Source: Eulemur rufifrons (lineage: Eukaryota; Chordata; Mammalia; Primates; Lemuridae). Taken from it: DNA of 64,000 nucleotides. The stretch is from the NCBI RefSeq assembly GCF_041146395.1, contig NW_027182889.1:620001-684000 (forward strand), read 5' to 3'. Both the position numbers and the translations under genes were made by a program. The notes under the pieces are model-generated. The model was given only the letters and a program-made list of their open reading frames with translations. It made no database searches and was not told where the DNA came from. Below are positions 8,092 through 23,205 of the stretch, piece after piece. Position 1 is the stretch's first letter. Every line of letters begins with the position of its first letter.

Positions 8092-11000
8092 GTGAGTGCG
8101 GCGCCGGCCCCGCGCCTCGCCCTCTCGGGCCCTTGGGCGGCGGCCTGAAGCCCCGAACCGCGGTGCCCGGGGGCTCCGCCGTGAGCGCGGACCGTGGGCT
8201 CCGGGCCGAGCCGGCGGCTCCGTTTCCAGCTTCGGGCGAGGTCTCTTCCCCGAGGACCCGCCCTTTGGGCTTCGTCCCTTCCCTCTGAGGAAGGGACCCG
8301 AGCTCAGCTCGGAATTCAGGCAGGCGGGCGACCGAGGCGCCCACCGTCCGCCGCGGTAAAGCGGAAACGCAGACCCCTCCCCCCAACTTGGCGGGTCTGG
8401 CGGTCGCCAGGGTGGCGCTAGGGGTGGGCCGGGACGGCCCGGGGTCTCCAGGTGAGGGTTGGCGGGGCGGGGCGGGGACCCGGGCTCCGGAGCCGGACTG
8501 TCGCCGGAGGCGCCCGGCGCGTCCCGCCCGCGGTCCCGCAGCGGAGCTCGCTGGGCTCGGAGCGGAAGCCCCGGCCGCCTCCTCGGGGGAGGAGCGCGGA
8601 CGACTCTCACAGGTGGTTTCACCGGCTGTGGCTGCTGGTTGGGATTTTGGTCCCGGGTGTGGTCGGCAGCGGCTCGCTGATGCCGCTTTAACGGCTGAAA
8701 AAGCGCCCAATCCACTGACTTAATGCGTGCAAGAAACGGTGTTGAGATTCCTTATTACCTTGCAATTCTTTTAAACGATAAGGCTTCGCAGAGGAATTCG
8801 GTGGTGGTGTGCAGTTTGCAAACGCAAACGTTAAAGGGCTTGGAATACAGTAGATGCTCATTAAAATATTTGTTGAACGAATGAATCTGGAAGCATCAGA
8901 CAAAGCTGGTCTCACATCTAGTACAATTTAGGCACATACCCTTTTGACTAAGATTAAGGAAAAAACGTTGGCAAAAAACATGCAGTTTTGTTTCTATGCT
9001 TGTTTTGGATTTTTACCCAATCTGTGCCTACTTTGGAACCATCAGTTGTTACTCTCAGTACTACTAACATAGAAAGTAAGTTTGAAAAGTGAATTTTTTA
9101 TTTTGAGAAAAGTTGGTATCCATTATCTATTTCTTAAAAACAGGGTTTATTTCTCATTTTCTTTAAAAATAATGGAGAACATAAAGATGGCGCTGGGATT
9201 GTATTTTGAGACCCAGCTTTATTTTTCATTGTGAATAAAGTTGTTTATGTGTTTTTGAGGGACTGCTACGGTCTTGAGTTTCATTTCCAACAAGGGAGAA
9301 CTGTAAATTGAAGGAGGAAAAAAAAACTAGTGTTGCACTAATACAATTCAACATTACCATTTACTCAAGAGATATTCATTAAACATCTCTTATGTGCTGA
9401 GATCTGTGCTGAGCGGTGTTTCCGGGGCCGAACAAAACTCACAATAATCCTTTTTTAAAACGAGCATAAAGTTCTTTCTTATAATTGACGTTGCAAGTGG
9501 AGACTGTCTTCAACCCCTAGTGTCTGCTTTAAATTGGGAAAGGTGGCAGGTGAACTGCAGGAACTGTAAATTCATAACGGTCTATTGAAAAGATAATAAG
9601 TAACTTAAGAGGGCTAAGATTACTGGGTTACACTTTCATATTGTCAGTTTAATAAAATCTATCTACATTTTAAAAAGAAGGGAGGAAGGGATTTAACAGA
9701 CTGGTGTTTTTATTATCTCTCTCTTAGTACTCTTGTACTCTCTTGTACTCTTTAGTACAGTGTATTTATTGAAAGGTCATGGACTTCTGGTTCTGTGTTC
9801 TGTAAATAATCTTTGCAACAGAAATGTTTTCTATTTTTAAAAATCACTGATGATAAACATTGGATTCCTTTTCCATAAGAAACGTTTTTAAGTAAAGCAC
9901 CATTTCAGGAATTTATTTTGTCCTTTTCTTTACTATTGACAGACAAATACAGTATTAACTTGGTAGTGCTGAAATTGGAAGGATTGTTAGTAATAATTTG
10001 TGGTTCCATATATGGACTTTACCTGTAGTTTTACAACTGATGAAACTGCTTATTAAAAAGAAGATGAAATTTTTAGTATTGCCTTTATTCCAAGGTTGCA
10101 TTGCCTATTTTTATCTTATTTATATATGTTTAAAAACAATATTTGGCCTCTTCAGAAGTCTGAGTTAAGGTACTCCAAAGCCAATCTTGATCTTTACAAA
10201 ATAATGTAGATTACCAATGATTTTTGCAGTTAGCTTTTGAATTTTGGTGGACCCTTTTGACTTGTCGATGCTTATAGTAGTTTCTACATTGTTGAAAATA
10301 ATGTATACGTTCAAGTAGAAGTTTTAGATTTTAGACTTGCTGGCTATTAGCTCTTTGTGATTGTTGTTCCTAGGAATAGGAAGGGAAGGAATCCCTCAAA
10401 TTTTAGTGGTAGAGAGTTGTGATAGTTTTTCTTCAAATGTGTATTTCTTGGAGGAAGAAATGTGTATTTCTTGACAATTTACCACTCTCAGTCTGGTGTT
10501 GATAAGAAATCTAATAGCGATGATAAAGAACAATGGAAGCAGGCTGTCATATGTTAAATAAAAAGTGCCTGGCATTTTTTTTTTTTTTTTTTGGATAAGC
10601 ACATCATCAGAATTCTTGACAATGAACAGCATTGAGACATGTTCAAATAATTTTTCCAAGAAATCAGGATTCATAATGAATATTTTTTGTACTTCAGAAA
10701 ACACTGTAAGTGTTTTTAAGGTATTATTCCTGTGTTGGAGTAGTTCATAATGTTTTGAGGCTGAGTAAATTCCAGGATTATCCTATTTTATGATTGTTGG
10801 AATATTTGAAATGTTGGTGTTTTCTTCATCGAGGTAGATGTGTCTGCTGGGGGGGGGTGGTTGATTTTTTTGTAAGACCCTTCAGAGTGATCTAGAAGGA
10901 ATTTGTTTTCTCTCAGATGCAATTAATCAAGTGATTAAGAATGATGCTAACAAGGCATTTGCAGCTGTGCCCATGTTTGCCTGTGTAGATTGTGAGAGTT

Positions 11001-11124
11001 TATTAATTAGCATTTGTAGAAAACATTTTTGAATTTTAAAATTTTTATTTCAATGCTTATATAACAAATTTCTCACGTTTATTGTCTAGTATAGGTTGCT
11101 ATTATGTTTTTAATTCCCAGTTGT

Positions 11125-11475
11125 CTTTTTTTTGTTTTTTTTTTTTTTTTTTTTGAGACAGAGTCTCACTCTGTTGCCCAGGCTAGAGTGAGTGCCCTGG
11201 CGTCAGCCTAGCTCACAGCAACCTCAAACTCCTGGGCTCGAGCGATCCTCCTGCCTCAGCCTCCCGAGTAGCTGGGACTACGGGCATGCACCACCATGCC
11301 CGGCTAATTTTTTCTATATATATTTTTAGCTGTCCATATAATTTCTTTCTATTTTTAGTAGAGATGGGGTCTCGCTCTTGCTCAGGCTGGTCTCGAACTC
11401 CTGAGCTCAAACGATCCGCCCACCTCGGCCTCCCAGAGTGCTAGGATTACAGGCGTGAGCCACCGCGCCCGGCCC
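11125..11475 (-). mobile_element. Alu SINE, full length, lemur-type linker
   Basis: Antisense copy: a long T run, then GAGACAGAGTCTCACTCTG, AGCCTAGCTCACAGCAACCTC, the TATATATTTTTAGCTGTCCA linker, and the end CACCGCGCCCGGCC. The linker and the TAGCTCACAGCAACC wording define the variant that recurs through the window. Confidence 0.95.
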
Positions 11476-11599
11476 CCAGTTGTCTTTTTAAAAATCATGA
11501 AAATCTTTAGGTTTCTCATCTGTTTTAGGATGAATCTGGGATTATTTTTCAGGTTTTATAAGATTTTTCACTCACAATGAAACATGCTTATTGGTTTTG

Positions 11600-11913
11600 A
11601 TATATTGTAGTTTTTTTGTCTTTTTGTTTTTTTGTTTTTTAATTTTAGAGACAGGGTCTCACTCTGTCACCCATGCTGGAGTGCGGTGGCATGACTATCA
11701 CTCACTGCAACCTCAGACACCTGGGCTCAAGCGATCCTCCTACCTCAGCCTCCCGAGTAGCTGGGGTAATAAGCTTGCACTGCCATGCCCGGGTAATTTT
11801 CAAAGTTTTGGTAGAGACGAGGTGTTGCTACGTTGCCGAGGCTGGTCTGGAACTCCTAGCCTCTACGTCCGAAACTGCTGGGATTACAGGTACTGGCCAC
11901 CCCACCTGGCCTG
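11600..11913 (-). mobile_element. older Alu SINE (AluJ-like)
   Basis: Antisense dimer reading AGAGACAGGGTCTCACTCTG, CACTCACTGCAACCTCAGAC, GGGATTACAGGTACTGGCC. It lacks the long AT linker and is more diverged than its neighbour at 11.1-11.5 kb. A T17 run follows. Confidence 0.85.
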
Positions 11914-13439
11914 TTTCAGTGTTGTTTTTTTTTTTTTTTTTATCTCCGTTTTTATGAAACAAATATTTTAACATTTTATTGAATGTTAAATGTTAGTAAT
12001 GTGTCAGAATGGGGGGCATTGTAGGTTCCCTGTGTATTCTTGAGAGGAACTGAGTAAAACGTGCTTATCCTTAATGCTTGCTTGCTAGTTAGGTGATAGC
12101 ATTTTTTCTGATTTTTTTCATGCTTCCTGGAAAAACTTGGAATTTAGCATATTAAATATTGACTTGCTGCCTCAGTTCAAAGCTTAAGTATGCTTGAATC
12201 TTTCTGTAATACTACTAAAGTATGAATGGACTAGAATTTCGTTGAGACTCGTCTGTGACTGCATCCAAATGTGGTTTCTGAATTGAAATGCCAAAAAGAC
12301 TTGGTAATAAATTCTGTTTATCGTCTTTATCTTGACACTATAAAATACCCGCAAATGTATTTCAGTCAAAATTATAGTAACACGTACTCACTCCTTTTCC
12401 TAGAATGCATTAGATGAGTCCGGATTAAATAGAGGTGACTTTGAAAATGACTAAATGGTGAGCCCTGATATCTCTGTTTTGTTGCTTGCCCGCTTAGAAA
12501 CTCATGCTAAGATTTCTTATGACATCTTCCGTGATCAAATTTTGTACTTGTACTCAAACCTAAAATGACTGTTGTTTTATTTGACGTAATAATTTGCTTT
12601 CACTTTTTGCTTAGTAAAGCAAAAATGAATTTCTGCTACATCTAGCATTGTGTATATTTTATACCTGACACGTAGTGGGAATTTATGGGTATCTGTGGAA
12701 CTAGTATGGTCAGTGGATGGGACTTGGTAAGGCTAAGCAGAAAACAGTTTTCACTGTGCCTTCAGACCCTCTATAGATTCAGTCTCTACCTCTGGATGAG
12801 CTCTTAGTAAGATCAGATAACTTTTCCAGTAACGTCCAGGTAATAAAAACTCTTGGGGTCACTTGTCATTCGTAATCTTATTTTAGTCATTAGGAGGTGC
12901 AGTTCAGTATAATCAGTGTTGGGACGCTCACACAATTCTGAACTCTTCTTTGGTTCCCACTGTTTCAGACCTAGAAGCCTGCTTTGGAGGAAGATTCCTA
13001 TTTGATTTCTCTTTTTACTTTGCCAGATTCTCTTCAGTATGACATCCTCGCCTGCTCAGGGTCCACCTCAGTGGGGGAAAGGGATCGAGGGGAAAGGTAT
13101 GGTTTATTTTACCTCATCTGATTGCGATCTGGCATTTTTGCCTCCTGGGTTGAACACGTTGTTCAAAGCTGACACCCTAGGACTGCTGGAAATAGTTTTC
13201 TGGAGAATTCTATGTCTGGGACCCCCAGCTACAATTCCTGTGAAATAATTCTCTATCTTTAATTTCGCTTCCCAGCTTTCCTCATCTGCGGGCCCACTTT
13301 GCCCAGGGTGACGTTGTGCTTTAGTGTTTAAGGTGGTTCTATAACATTTTAACCAGAACTGCCCGTACTTTACTAAGGATGTTTCATTCGGCATAATTCC
13401 ACTGGGGCCTCCGCATCCTCTATTTCCAACTTCTGTCAG

Positions 13440-13722
13440 ATACAGTAGACCCTCCGTGTCTGTGGGTTCCACATGTGAGGATTCAACCAACTGTGGATCA
13501 AAAACGCTGAACCCTGTCTCTAAAAAAAAGACAAATTTAAAAACTACAGGACAACAGCTACTTAATGGCATTTACATATAAGTAATCTAGAGATGCTTTA
13601 AAGTCTATGGATATGTATAGGTTATATGCAGACACCTACCCATTTTATATCTGGTACTTGAGCATCTGGGGATTTTGGTATGGTGGGGTTCCATGAACCA
13701 AACCCCCGTGGGACAACTGTAA
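13440..13722 (-). mobile_element. MER2-type DNA transposon copy, antisense
   Basis: Begins ACAGTAGACCCTCCGTGTCTGTGGGTTCC and continues GATTCAACCAACTGTGGATC. Its centre (ATAAGTAATCTAGAGATG) and far arm (ACTTGAGCATCTGGGGATTT) are the reverse complement of the 6.54-kb copy. A purine-rich stretch GTCTCTAAAAAAAAGAC interrupts it near 13.52 kb. Confidence 0.8.
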
Positions 13723-13839
13723 CCCCCCCGTGACAGTACTTCTGTCCGTTTGAGAACCTGCACTCCATTGCTTCTGCCACCTCTGTACTGTCCCCCTTCC
13801 TGCACATCTTTACTTGAATAATTTCCCTGCCTTGAAGCC

Positions 13840-15715
13840 ATGGTCCACTATTTTAATCTCTCCCTTTCATGCGCCCTCAGTTCCATGTAGGGCGCTCCTC
13901 CGTTGCACTCTCCTGGCCAGCCCTCCACCCCACACCGTTTACATGCAGTTCTCCGTCCGGTTCAGCCTGCACCTGGGCAGTTGACCGTGCTCCGAGAAAA
14001 ACACAGCCATGCTGACCCGGGTCTCCCGTTCAGTGCCTGACCGCTGACCTCAGGAAGGCCCTTTGTGTTGCTGACAGTGGCGTAATCCCAGGACATTTCC
14101 CTGGTTGAATCACTTTAGCATTCCCCTAAAGGACTATTTTACACCTCTCTCCTCAAACCTCTACCCTTTTCTCCATTTTCATCTGATAACGTGTTTCCCC
14201 TGTGTGAAAAATGAAAGCGATCAGAAAGCGTTTCCATGTCCCTCAGGCCTCTGCCCATGCTCGTTGCATTTCCTGCTGTTCTTCACCCCGGTCTGCACGG
14301 CTGCCCTGGCGTTCTCTGCCTTCCTCCCGTCAAGGACACTGCCTGGCTTCCGTGTCCATCCCCTCGTGCATGCCAACGAGATGCGTCACTGTCCTGTTTT
14401 TACCGGATCATTCCTGTCAGCATATAGATATATATGCAGCATATAGATACTGAAATCTCCCATCTTTAAAAAACCTTGTTCCACACTGCATCTTTCTTTC
14501 GTTACTACTCTCCAGAAAAGTTGACATTTGTGGTCTTCAGTACTCCCTCTCTCTGTTGGATCCACTACAGTGAGGTGTTTTTTTATTTTATTTTATTTTA
14601 TTTTTTTCTCTTCCATTCTACTATAGCAGCTCTTTTTTGAGGTTACTAGTGACCTCTTTGGTGAATTCCAATATCAGTGAAGATAGCAGCAGTCACAGCA
14701 TTTGATGTGGTTGATAATGTTCTATTCTTTGAAACCTTCTTCCCTTTGCTTCTGGGATATTACTGTTTATTTTCAGTTTCTTTTGCTCGTTCCTTTTCAT
14801 CACTCCAACTTCTAAAAAACGAGGCAGTGTTCCAGGGATATATGTTTAGACGTCTTCTGTATTTCTATTTAGTCCCTTGTGATCTCATCTCATCTAGCTA
14901 GAATTATATATTTCTAACTAAAAATTTTATCTTTGGTCTGAATTTCTTTCCTCATCTCCAGACTTGTATGTTCATCTGCGTACTCAACATTTTCAGCTAG
15001 ATGTCTAATTTAACTAGACATCTAGATCCGAAATTTAACATGTCACAACTGAACAACTCATCGCCTCCTTCTTCTCTCCCACCCATTCCAATAATTGTTT
15101 CCATTCCAGTCTTCCTCATCTTTTAAATGTCCACTCCCTCTTTCAGTTTCTCTGGCCCCAAACCACATAGACGTCTTGACTCCTTTCCTTCTGATACTCC
15201 CCCATCTAATTCAAATAATTATCACGAAAGTACATTCTTTATCTACTTTAAAGGCTGCCTTAACTATACATGGAACCACAATTTGCTGCCACCGCTGTAG
15301 GCAACCGTAACCTCTTGCTTGTGTTATTTTCATAGTCACTCGTCTCCCCGCTGCTTCTGTACTTTTCTATTCTCAACGCAGCAACCAGGTGATCCTTTTA
15401 ACGTGAAAGTCTGATTATTTCACTCCTGTGTTCAAACCGTTCCGTGGCTTTCTGAAAGTGAAAGCCAGAATATTTACTGTGCCTATAAGAGCCTCCGTTG
15501 ATCTGTACCTCCTGCCTCTCTGGTTTTGTGTCCTACACAATCAGGTTTCTCCTTGGCTTCCTCTACTCTGGCCCCCAGGCATCCTCCAGGTTTCTTGAAC
15601 CTGCCAAGCACAGTCTTGCTTTCGTGCCCTCAGGGATAGAGGATTGTTTTATATATTCACTGCAGAGTCCCCAGGACGGTGGCTGGCTCACGATGGGCAC
15701 TCAGAGTTCCTGAAC
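13840..15715. repeat. L2-like ancient LINE sequence
   Basis: Pieces resemble L2 3' wording: a cluster like CCTCAGGCCTCTGCCCATGC near 14.24 kb, TTTCACTCCTGTGTTCAAACCGTTCCGTGGC at 15.42 kb, GCCAGAATATTTACTGTGCC, and CTTGAACCTGCCAAGCACAG at 15.6 kb. Divergence is high and boundaries are loose. A TTTTA microsatellite lies at 14,580-14,605. Short open frames here carry nothing recognisable. Confidence 0.5.
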
Positions 15716-16864
15716 GAATGGCTGCTTGTCTTGTTACTCCTGATTCTGGTTACAGCCCTATGTGCATGTTTCTACAACAAAAGTATTTGAACTTCCCCTA
15801 AACGGTATAGTCCTATAAGAATGAAGTAGAAACAGCTTTAGATACAAGAATATAAAGTAAGTTTCCAGTCAACTTTTGTGTATGGGAAGTGAAAATACAC
15901 AGTGAAATGGTAAGGGACAGAGGAGGTAGGAAAGGAATGAAGAGAGCTAAGGCAAATGAAATAAAGAAGAGGAAAACCTGGTTTGGAAATAGGGTGACAA
16001 CATGTAAAAAATTTATTTTGGGCTTGCCCCATATTTCTTTCCAGTTACATTTCTTGAGTTCTGAGTGTTGGTGAATTTCATGGACTTGACACTTCAAGTT
16101 GGACTATATTATACCCTTCTTTTTATCAGTTATGTAGGCTCAGGTGAGATCAGGAGCCAAAACTTCATTGTTCTCCTGTGTTTTGCTCAACTCTTTTTGT
16201 TAGAGAAGAGGAGAAATTACTGAGAAAGCCTAATGGTATTCTTAGCAGTTTTTATTTTTGTTTGTAGAAACCTCCAATAGAAGTCTCATAGTTTTGGGGA
16301 GGGATTTTCAGTGTACAAAAATGTATTGGTATGCCTGTCCTCTTGGTACCGTGCCGCCTATTTCGTCCCCCCTTAAAAAAGGAGAGGAATATAAGTACAT
16401 TTATTGTTTTGCACGGAAAACTTGCAGCTAGCTAAGATAATCAGAAGTTTTTTGAGTAGTATTAAATGCATATGCTTATTTGTGCTGTTAAAGGAAAAAA
16501 AAAGAAAAATGCTTGTACAGACTTAAAGGCATAGTCTAAAAATGGAGTTTAACTGTGTATTAGAATAAAACTTAAATTTATTTAATAAAACATGTTGGCA
16601 TAAGGTAGCCACTTGTACTCTTTGGGAAAACTTTAACCCTTTCATTTTTAGACTCTCACTTTTTATGAAGTAATGAAGCAAATGGTAACTTGTGTGAAAA
16701 AGATGGTGAGGTGTCCCGTAGGGAATGAGGCAGAAAGTTGGCAGTGCTACCTGCTACCTTGGTATGATCAGTAGTCAAGAGGCACTGATGATGTTACTCA
16801 CTTGTGTCGATAATAATTCAATTTGTAATGTTTTTTTTCCTTATGTTTTTATGTATTACTACAG

Positions 16865-17410
<546 letters not shown>

Positions 17411-17411
17411 T

Positions 17412-17575
17412 CTTGCCTGTGTGCTCATGCTTGTAATCCTAGCACTTTAGGAGGTTGAGGCAGGAGGATATCACCTTAGCCCAGGAGTTGGAGACTGCAG
17501 TGAGCTATGATGATGGCATTGTACTCTAAGTGGGGCCACAGAGCCCCTCAAAGACCCTCTTAACAAAACAAAGCA
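17412..17575 (+). mobile_element. Alu monomer (FLAM-like)
   Basis: One arm only: GTGCTCATGCTTGTAATCCTAGCACTTTAGGAGG, then GAGCTATGATGATGGCATTG and an A-rich end. Highly diverged, consistent with an early 7SL-derived monomer or a half Alu. Confidence 0.75.
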
Positions 17576-17848
17576 AAATTGCATTAGGTCATAGCCCACT
17601 GACAGAATTTTTAACAATTTCATTCTATATTTTAGAAATTATTAAACAAACCACTCAGTTTTTAAAAAGAAAGTTCCTCCCTATCCTGGTTGTTAATGCT
17701 ATTTATATTGGTAGACAAAGATTCAGGATTCAAAATAAAATCAAACTAATTTATGACTCTTCTATTTACTTGTTATATACTAATTATAAGGATGTCTTAA
17801 AATAAGAACTTGGTTTTATTTTGTTTCTCTGGGTATTTTTAAAGGAAT

Positions 17849-18186
<338 letters not shown>

Positions 18187-18207
18187 TTTTTAAATTTTTG
18201 GAGATTG

Positions 18208-18230
18208 GTGTTGTTGTTGTTGTTGTTGTG
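18208..18230. repeat. TTG microsatellite
   Basis: About seven GTT units in a row. Confidence 0.9.
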
Positions 18231-18588
18231 AATTTAGATAAAATTTCTTTATACCTATATCTCCATATTCTTTAAATGCTATTTGTAAAAATGGAAAACA
18301 GATAATTTACAAAAGCTAACTTAAACCCTTTTTTTTGGCCTTTGTTAATAAGTAACAAAATTACATTTCATATATTTTTTTCCCTTCTCTGTATTCTGGT
18401 GAAGAAGATCGTAAAATTCCTTGCAAGAGAAGGAACAGAAGATAGAGAAAGGGTTCAGGCTCTGTGTGGCTCTGACTCTACACTCACCCTCAGAATACTT
18501 TAAAGCTGACCATGCACAACTCTTAGCTCCTGTAGGTTAGTGGAAGGAACAAAATAATACTGTATGAAAAATAAGAATAAAATAAATA

Positions 18589-18878
<290 letters not shown>

Positions 18879-18879
18879 A

Positions 18880-20330
18880 ATTATTATATTTTTAATTAAA
18901 GCAAATAATTTGAGGTGTGGTAGCTAAATACAAATTACAGAGAGGTGATGTTGATAATACAAACATTTAAAAAATCTCAAAGACTTAAAAGTAGTATTTT
19001 CTTATGGTTGAGACTTTTAACAAAACAGTTTTTGTATATCAAAATTGCTCACAGAAGGCTGCTGAAATGCAATACTGTTCTTTGGATTCGTTTTTAAAAA
19101 TTAAAATCATGTAAGCTTGACTGAACCATTTCAGTTTTTCAGACTATTCCTTTTTCTCATGTGTGGCATCTTTCTAGATCTCATGTGTAGCATCCTTCTA
19201 GAAGCTCTAGGGATGTTCCCTAGGAAGCTGTCAGACTCTCCTAGTGAATGTTGCTGTTAGGCTGTGACCACCTGCCGTGTGGGAGTCAGAGAATTAACCC
19301 CACAGTGCCGGGTGCAGAGGTCTGTTGGATTATCACAGCACCTGTGTGTGCACAAGTTAAACTGTGGCAAAAGATGCAAAGGTTGTTAAACAGGCTTGCA
19401 CACGCCTTCTCCTTTTGTATCGCGGCTTGTCGGTAAGTGTTCCTTTCTCTCCTTGCTTCATCAGTATAGCCTTAAATGATGCCAAGGGTTATCTTCCTTC
19501 ATGTTGTGAGGTCCATAGTTCCTAAATTAAATATCAATAAATTTATTTTACCTAGTAAATAGTCTTAGTTTTATTAGTGTCATATAAAGATGGATGAAAA
19601 GAAAGGAAGAAAACCCGAGTTTAAGTGCTCAGGAGGGGTTCCTTGTGTGTCCTCTGCCTCATCCCCTCTGAGAGCTGTGCGGCATTTCCTCTCATCACAG
19701 TGGCTCACGTCCGAGCGTTCTGTGCTTCTTTCCCAACATCAGTCACAGTCGTGACTATCTCCCTGCTGGACAGTTGGCACCAGGGGGGACTGTGCAGAGA
19801 ACTGCCTGACCCAGTGCCTTTGCTTCTTGGTTAACGTCAACTTTCTTGCCTGCTGCGTTTGCCTGAGGTCAGTTAGGAAGTGGCAAGGGATGAGGACAGG
19901 AAGTCCAATCTTTTGCTGTAAAGCCTGATATTCCTATTCTGTACTTTCAAGCCTTGGATTCATTTTAAGTCAAGTTGTTCTGCTTATTTACAGTTAAGTC
20001 TGAACATAGAGGTGTCTTTTAAACTTTAGAAATGGCTGAAGTTACAGAACGCTGCAGAAGAATTGTGGTTAGGATTGCATATGTTGTCATTAAGTTTCAC
20101 TCTTTATTTTGACTGGTGACTCCATTATAAAAAAAATTGAATGCTACATAGTTTGAGTCGTGCATTCAAAGTTATGGGGTTTGGTGTGACTGCCTCTTAG
20201 GCAGTCCTGCATCCTGCATCCTAAACATTATCGTTTACTTTGGTATAATGGCTTCGTTCTGCTTGTTTCTGTTCTTTTGATCCGTGGATTTCTCATCCAT
20301 CTTTTTTTTTGTGACTTTCATTTGGGATTT
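18880..20330. other. no gene recognised
   Basis: Mixed unique or very old sequence. A donor-like CTTGTCGGTAAGTG is visible at about 19,428-19,441, but no partner acceptor or conserved protein was recognised, so no exon is called. Confidence 0.5.
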
Positions 20331-20539
20331 ATTGAGTGGGAAAACTGGGTCATTTGGTTTCTCGCAGTCTGGCTTTCGAGGATCGCAGCCCTGTGGTCCA
20401 GTTTGACCTGCTGCTCAGTCCTCTGTCTTTCATGGAAACTGAAGGTTGGTCCAGGGGCTGTGGGTGGGCCGAGGCTGCTGGACAGGCTATGGAGAGTTGT
20501 GTTTTCAGGAGGCACATGTGTCAGTTGTCTCGTTTTGTG

Positions 20540-20950
20540 ATATATGTAGCTATTGATGCTAGATCCAGTAATTCATTAAGAATTGCAAAATGATGGTAAT
20601 CTAATTTTATCTTTCCTTTGCTAACTAGAATGCCTCTGTAAGGACATAGGCTTCCCATTATCTGCTATTTGGTTATGCTGTGGTATGATTCACATGGGAA
20701 AAGTAGGAGAAGTGTTTAGTTCCTTCTCTTTATGTATTTATCAGTTTTCAAAATAGCATCCTCCAGTGGTAACCAGCTAGGTTTTTTCTTTTAGTTGTCA
20801 TTTGCAATCCATGGACTTAAATACAGTTGAGATACTTGAGTCTGTTTTTGACAAAACCCTTACTGATGCTGAGGTTTTCCCATCTTTGACCAGCGGGAGC
20901 CTCTGTGTTGGCTCCCGAAGTTCGTTGCTGCTTTCTTGAGTGACAAGGTT
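20540..20950 (-). repeat. probable ancient LINE 3' region
   Basis: Phrases such as AAGAATTGCAAAATGATGG and CCCATCTTTGACCAGCGGGAGCC recall an old L1-type 3' region in reverse. Boundaries and family are uncertain. Confidence 0.4.
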
Positions 20951-21327
<377 letters not shown>

Positions 21328-21779
21328 GTACACATCCTAAACCGCTAGTTTCTTCCAGGGGCTCCGGTTTCTTTTAGTTTGAAATTGTATTTCAACAGTA
21401 CTTTCTGGCCACTCCGTGTTGCTACTGTGTTGTCTCTGTAGGCCTTGGAATGGACAGAGTTAGGAAATCAATAGACAAAAGATAAAAACACCTCATTAAT
21501 TCATACTGATATTTTCCATTCAAATTTATGGCTACTGGGTTTTATGTATCTCTTCTATCTAAAATCTTACCTCTCCTCTGACATGGTGAGAATCGTGGAT
21601 ATCATGAACAATAAAGTTTTAGAATATCATATAATTAGTCACTATTTTATGCAACATTATATACACAGCTATCTGAGAATAAGAAACTTAAAATTATAGA
21701 TATGATTATATTACTATTATATATATTTAGTTTTTATTATTTGAGGCCTGTCTTAGTGTGTTTAGTCTTCTTTTCCTGT

Positions 21780-22870
21780 CTTCTGTGTTTGTAATTTTCA
21801 ATTGAATTCTTTTCATCTTTTTTCTTTTTGATTTTTAATTTTTTCATTCTTTGCAACTTCTGTTTATCTGATATTATCTGCTGTATAATCACTCTTGTGT
21901 AGCTTCTAATTTGGACTTCACTTCTGAAGTGATTTCTTTTCCATTTACTTCAAATGTTTAACTCATTCCTGAGTTTTCCTAATTCTGATTTACAGCTTTC
22001 CTATTATATCATTTTCTTAATGTCTTTTCTCATTTCTTGAAACAGTGGATCCTGGTTTTCTTCTGTTTTGCAGGCATATCTTTCTGACACGTTTTCATCA
22101 TAAGGGTGTCACTCTGTCCTGTGAGCCGCAGTCCTTCCTGTTGTCATTCTGGTGTGAAAATCTGTTTTCCGAAACTTGTAGCAGGGAGAAGTGGGTCTGT
22201 ATCCTTTTACTAGATTCATGGCTCTAATGCTCTTCTTATGCCGGTTTTATGAAGTGCTAAAAATATGGCCTCATATTTCTTGAGATTTCCTAGGTTTTTC
22301 TCTATCTTTCCCCCATTTTTCCTTGAACCACCCTTTCTTATACTAAAGGTCTTTTTAACTGACTCCAGTAGTATTTGATACTTTAATTCCTCACACTTCT
22401 CTATGATATGTGGCTTTGTCGTGGAAGGGAGCTTTGCCTAATTTTGAATGTTCAGAGGGCTGTCGTGCTCCAGCTCCTCAGGACTTTACCGTGGATCCGT
22501 GTGTTACTGTGAATCAGCTCACATGAGGAGGGTGTCTCACCCTGCCCATTGCAGCTGCGAGTTTGGTCCTCCTGTGTTCAGCTCCCCTAGATTCCCCGCC
22601 CTGTCCCTCCTTGTCCTCCATAGCTGTCAGTACCGATTGCAACTGTAGCTCTTGCAGATTTGTCCTGACTGCTCAAATTTTGGGATTCACAGGACTCCTT
22701 ATCGCTTTTTTTTTTTTTTTTTGGTACTGTATATGTTGTCCCAGGGCCTTTTGCTTTGTTTTGTTTGCTACTCTTCCAGTAACTCTGTCTAGGAGGTTTG
22801 GGGGCGAGTTTAAAACTGTTACCTCCACCATCTTCCCAGCTGACAAAAATCTTGCGATTTTTCTTTAAAA
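21780..22870 (-). repeat. probable old LINE sequence, antisense
   Basis: T-rich wording (TTTCTCATTTCTTGAAACAG, TTCTTCTGTTTTGCAGGCAT, TTACCTCCACCATCTTCCCAG) looks like a reversed L1M or HAL1 body. Short plus-strand open frames here are not genes. Low certainty on family. Confidence 0.4.
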
Positions 22871-22875
22871 AAAAA

Positions 22876-23205
<330 letters not shown>

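Larger units (their letters stand above)
7480..8660 (+). promoter_or_regulatory. ZMYND11: CpG-island promoter of the ZMYND11-like gene
   Basis: A long stretch of very high GC and dense CpG with no TATA box, typical of a housekeeping promoter. It contains an array of GC boxes (7,803-7,880) upstream of a probable untranslated first exon ending at 8,091 with a good splice donor. Very long minus-strand open frames cross the island, but they are artefacts of GC-rich composition. Assignment to ZMYND11 rests on the next exon downstream at 16,865. Confidence 0.75.
8092..16864 (+). other. ZMYND11: intron 1 of ZMYND11-like gene
   Basis: Bounded by the GTGAGT donor at 8,092 and a pyrimidine-rich acceptor ending TACTACAG at 16,864. 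It holds a short L2-type 3' tail near 8,840-8,886, two antisense Alus near 11.1-11.9 kb, a MER2-type copy at 13.44 kb and L2-like sequence at about 13.84-15.7 kb. The stretches 8.9-11.1, 12.0-13.4 and 15.7-16.8 kb look like ordinary unique or very old DNA. No further exon or RNA gene was recognised. Confidence 0.6.

Noticed and set aside
7310..8715. Minus-strand open frames of 405 and 466 codons across the first CpG island
   Set aside because: Proline/arginine/alanine-rich translations of GC-rich DNA, overlapping in two frames, with no domain. The plus-strand promoter and exon explain the region better.
11591..11971. Plus-strand 126-codon frame
   Set aside because: Translated antisense Alu; the same applies to the many 60-95-codon frames over SINEs across the window.
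19380..19445. Possible plus-strand exon ending CTTGTCGGTAAGTG
   Set aside because: Only the donor is convincing; no acceptor pairing or recognisable protein.
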